From positions 1-64,000 of the forward strand of contig NZ_QGSY01000136.1 of assembly GCF_003857035.1 (NCBI RefSeq): a stretch of 64,000 nucleotides of DNA. The letters are read 5' to 3'. The notes below the pieces were generated by a model, which saw only the letters and a program-made list of their open reading frames with translations, ran no database searches and was not told where the DNA came from. The stretch's first letter is position 1. Each line of letters begins with the position of its first letter. Position numbers and translations under genes: made by a program. Shown here piece by piece: positions 63,650-64,000 of the stretch. The DNA comes from Micromonospora arida. Its GTDB lineage: Bacteria > Actinomycetota > Actinomycetes > Mycobacteriales > Micromonosporaceae.

Positions 63650-64000
63650 GTGGTCAATGAGCCGACGCACGCACCGCTGCTGAGCATCGTCGTGCCCGTG
63701 TACGGCGTCGAGGCGTACCTGTACCAGTGCCTCGAGTCGATCCGGGCCGACATCCCGGCGGGCGAGTCGGACGCGGTCGAGCTGATCGCCGTCGACGACG
63801 CCTCCCCGGACGGCTGCGGCGACATGCTCCGCTCGTACGCGGTCAGCCGCGACGGCGTGCGCGTCGTGCACCTGAGCAGCAACGTGGGTCTGGGGCTGGC
63901 CCGCAACGCCGGGCTCGACGTGGCCACCGGCCGGTACGTCTGGTTCGTCGACAGCGACGACTGGTTACCACCGGGCACGATCGCGGCGGTGCTGGACCGG
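63650..64000 (+). CDS. Family 2 glycosyltransferase, truncated by the window
   Basis: The first 117 codons of a GT-A fold transferase, still open at the window end. LLSIVVPVYGVEAYLYQCLE is the nucleotide-binding start, IAVDDASPDGCGD the second motif, and NVGLGLARNAGLDVATGRYVWFVDSDDW contains the DxD-type Asp triad. GTG 63650 has gaagg nine bases upstream. In actinomycetes such N-termini often belong to bifunctional GT2/CDP-glycerol glycerophosphotransferases, which would fit the teichoic genes nearby; the missing part must decide. Confidence 0.85.
   Translation, partial: MVNEPTHAPLLSIVVPVYGVEAYLYQCLESIRADIPAGESDAVELIAVDDASPDGCGDMLRSYAVSRDGVRVVHLSSNVGLGLARNAGLDVATGRYVWFVDSDDWLPPGTIAAVLDR

Overview
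The window is very GC-rich, third codon positions are almost always G or C, GTG and TTG starts are frequent, and several genes have a TANNNT -10 box 6-8 nt before the start codon (leaderless transcripts). The gene content (GlgE-type glycogen metabolism, an inositol-1-phosphate synthase homologue, a ydaO-type leader before a secreted hydrolase) fits an actinomycete, most likely Micromonosporaceae such as Micromonospora. That placement is inferred from memory of the families; no search was run. No tRNA, rRNA, CRISPR array, transposase or phage gene was seen.

Layout. 0-1.7 kb: a 17-bp tandem repeat at the left edge, an APH-like kinase and an unknown small gene. 1.8-20.5 kb: a surface polysaccharide cluster on both strands. 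It has a WbpL/WecA-like initiating sugar-phosphate transferase, an SDR sugar reductase/epimerase, a WbuB-like glycosyltransferase, a membrane CapD/WbpM dehydratase, the complete CapE-CapF-CapG set for UDP-N-acetyl-L-fucosamine, a Wzy-like polymerase, three further glycosyltransferases, two hexapeptide acyltransferases, a Wzx-like flippase and a UDP-hexose epimerase-like protein. Inside it a 25-codon ORF keeps only the nucleotide-binding start of a second epimerase and overlaps the next gene by GTGA. 20.8-25 kb: a secreted M14 carboxypeptidase and NAD kinase. 25-37.3 kb: storage glucan genes (pgm, glgC, glgA/glgM, glgE, glgB), interrupted by an HxlR regulator with its aldo/keto reductase, two crcB fluoride exporters, an inositol phosphate synthase homologue and a degenerate GntR-like fragment.

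37.3-48 kb: a secreted GHL10-type glycosidase-like protein, an App1-like phosphatase, a GT-C membrane protein, YaaA, unknown proteins, a TAXI-type lipoprotein facing a histidine kinase/response regulator pair, and a DUF952 protein. 48-58.3 kb: a teichoic-acid-like cluster: two membrane-anchored CDP-polyol glycerophosphotransferase-like enzymes, a large membrane protein, TetR, a TagGH-like ABC exporter, and a fused cytidylyltransferase/SDR protein expected to make CDP-ribitol or a similar CDP-polyol. 58.3-64 kb: an alpha/beta hydrolase, a C39-like exported peptidase behind a promoter plus c-di-AMP (ydaO) riboswitch and a possible 28-codon leader ORF, two unknown envelope proteins, an OafA-like acyltransferase, and the first 117 codons of a GT2 glycosyltransferase cut by the window end.

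Together the genes describe a cell-envelope region with two separate polymer pathways (Wzx/Wzy type and ABC/teichoic type) flanking the glycogen/alpha-glucan pathway. The observations most worth a second look are the c-di-AMP leader with its small ORF, the epimerase stub before the WbuB-like gene, the two TagF-like proteins with N-terminal membrane domains, and the TAXI lipoprotein beside a two-component system.
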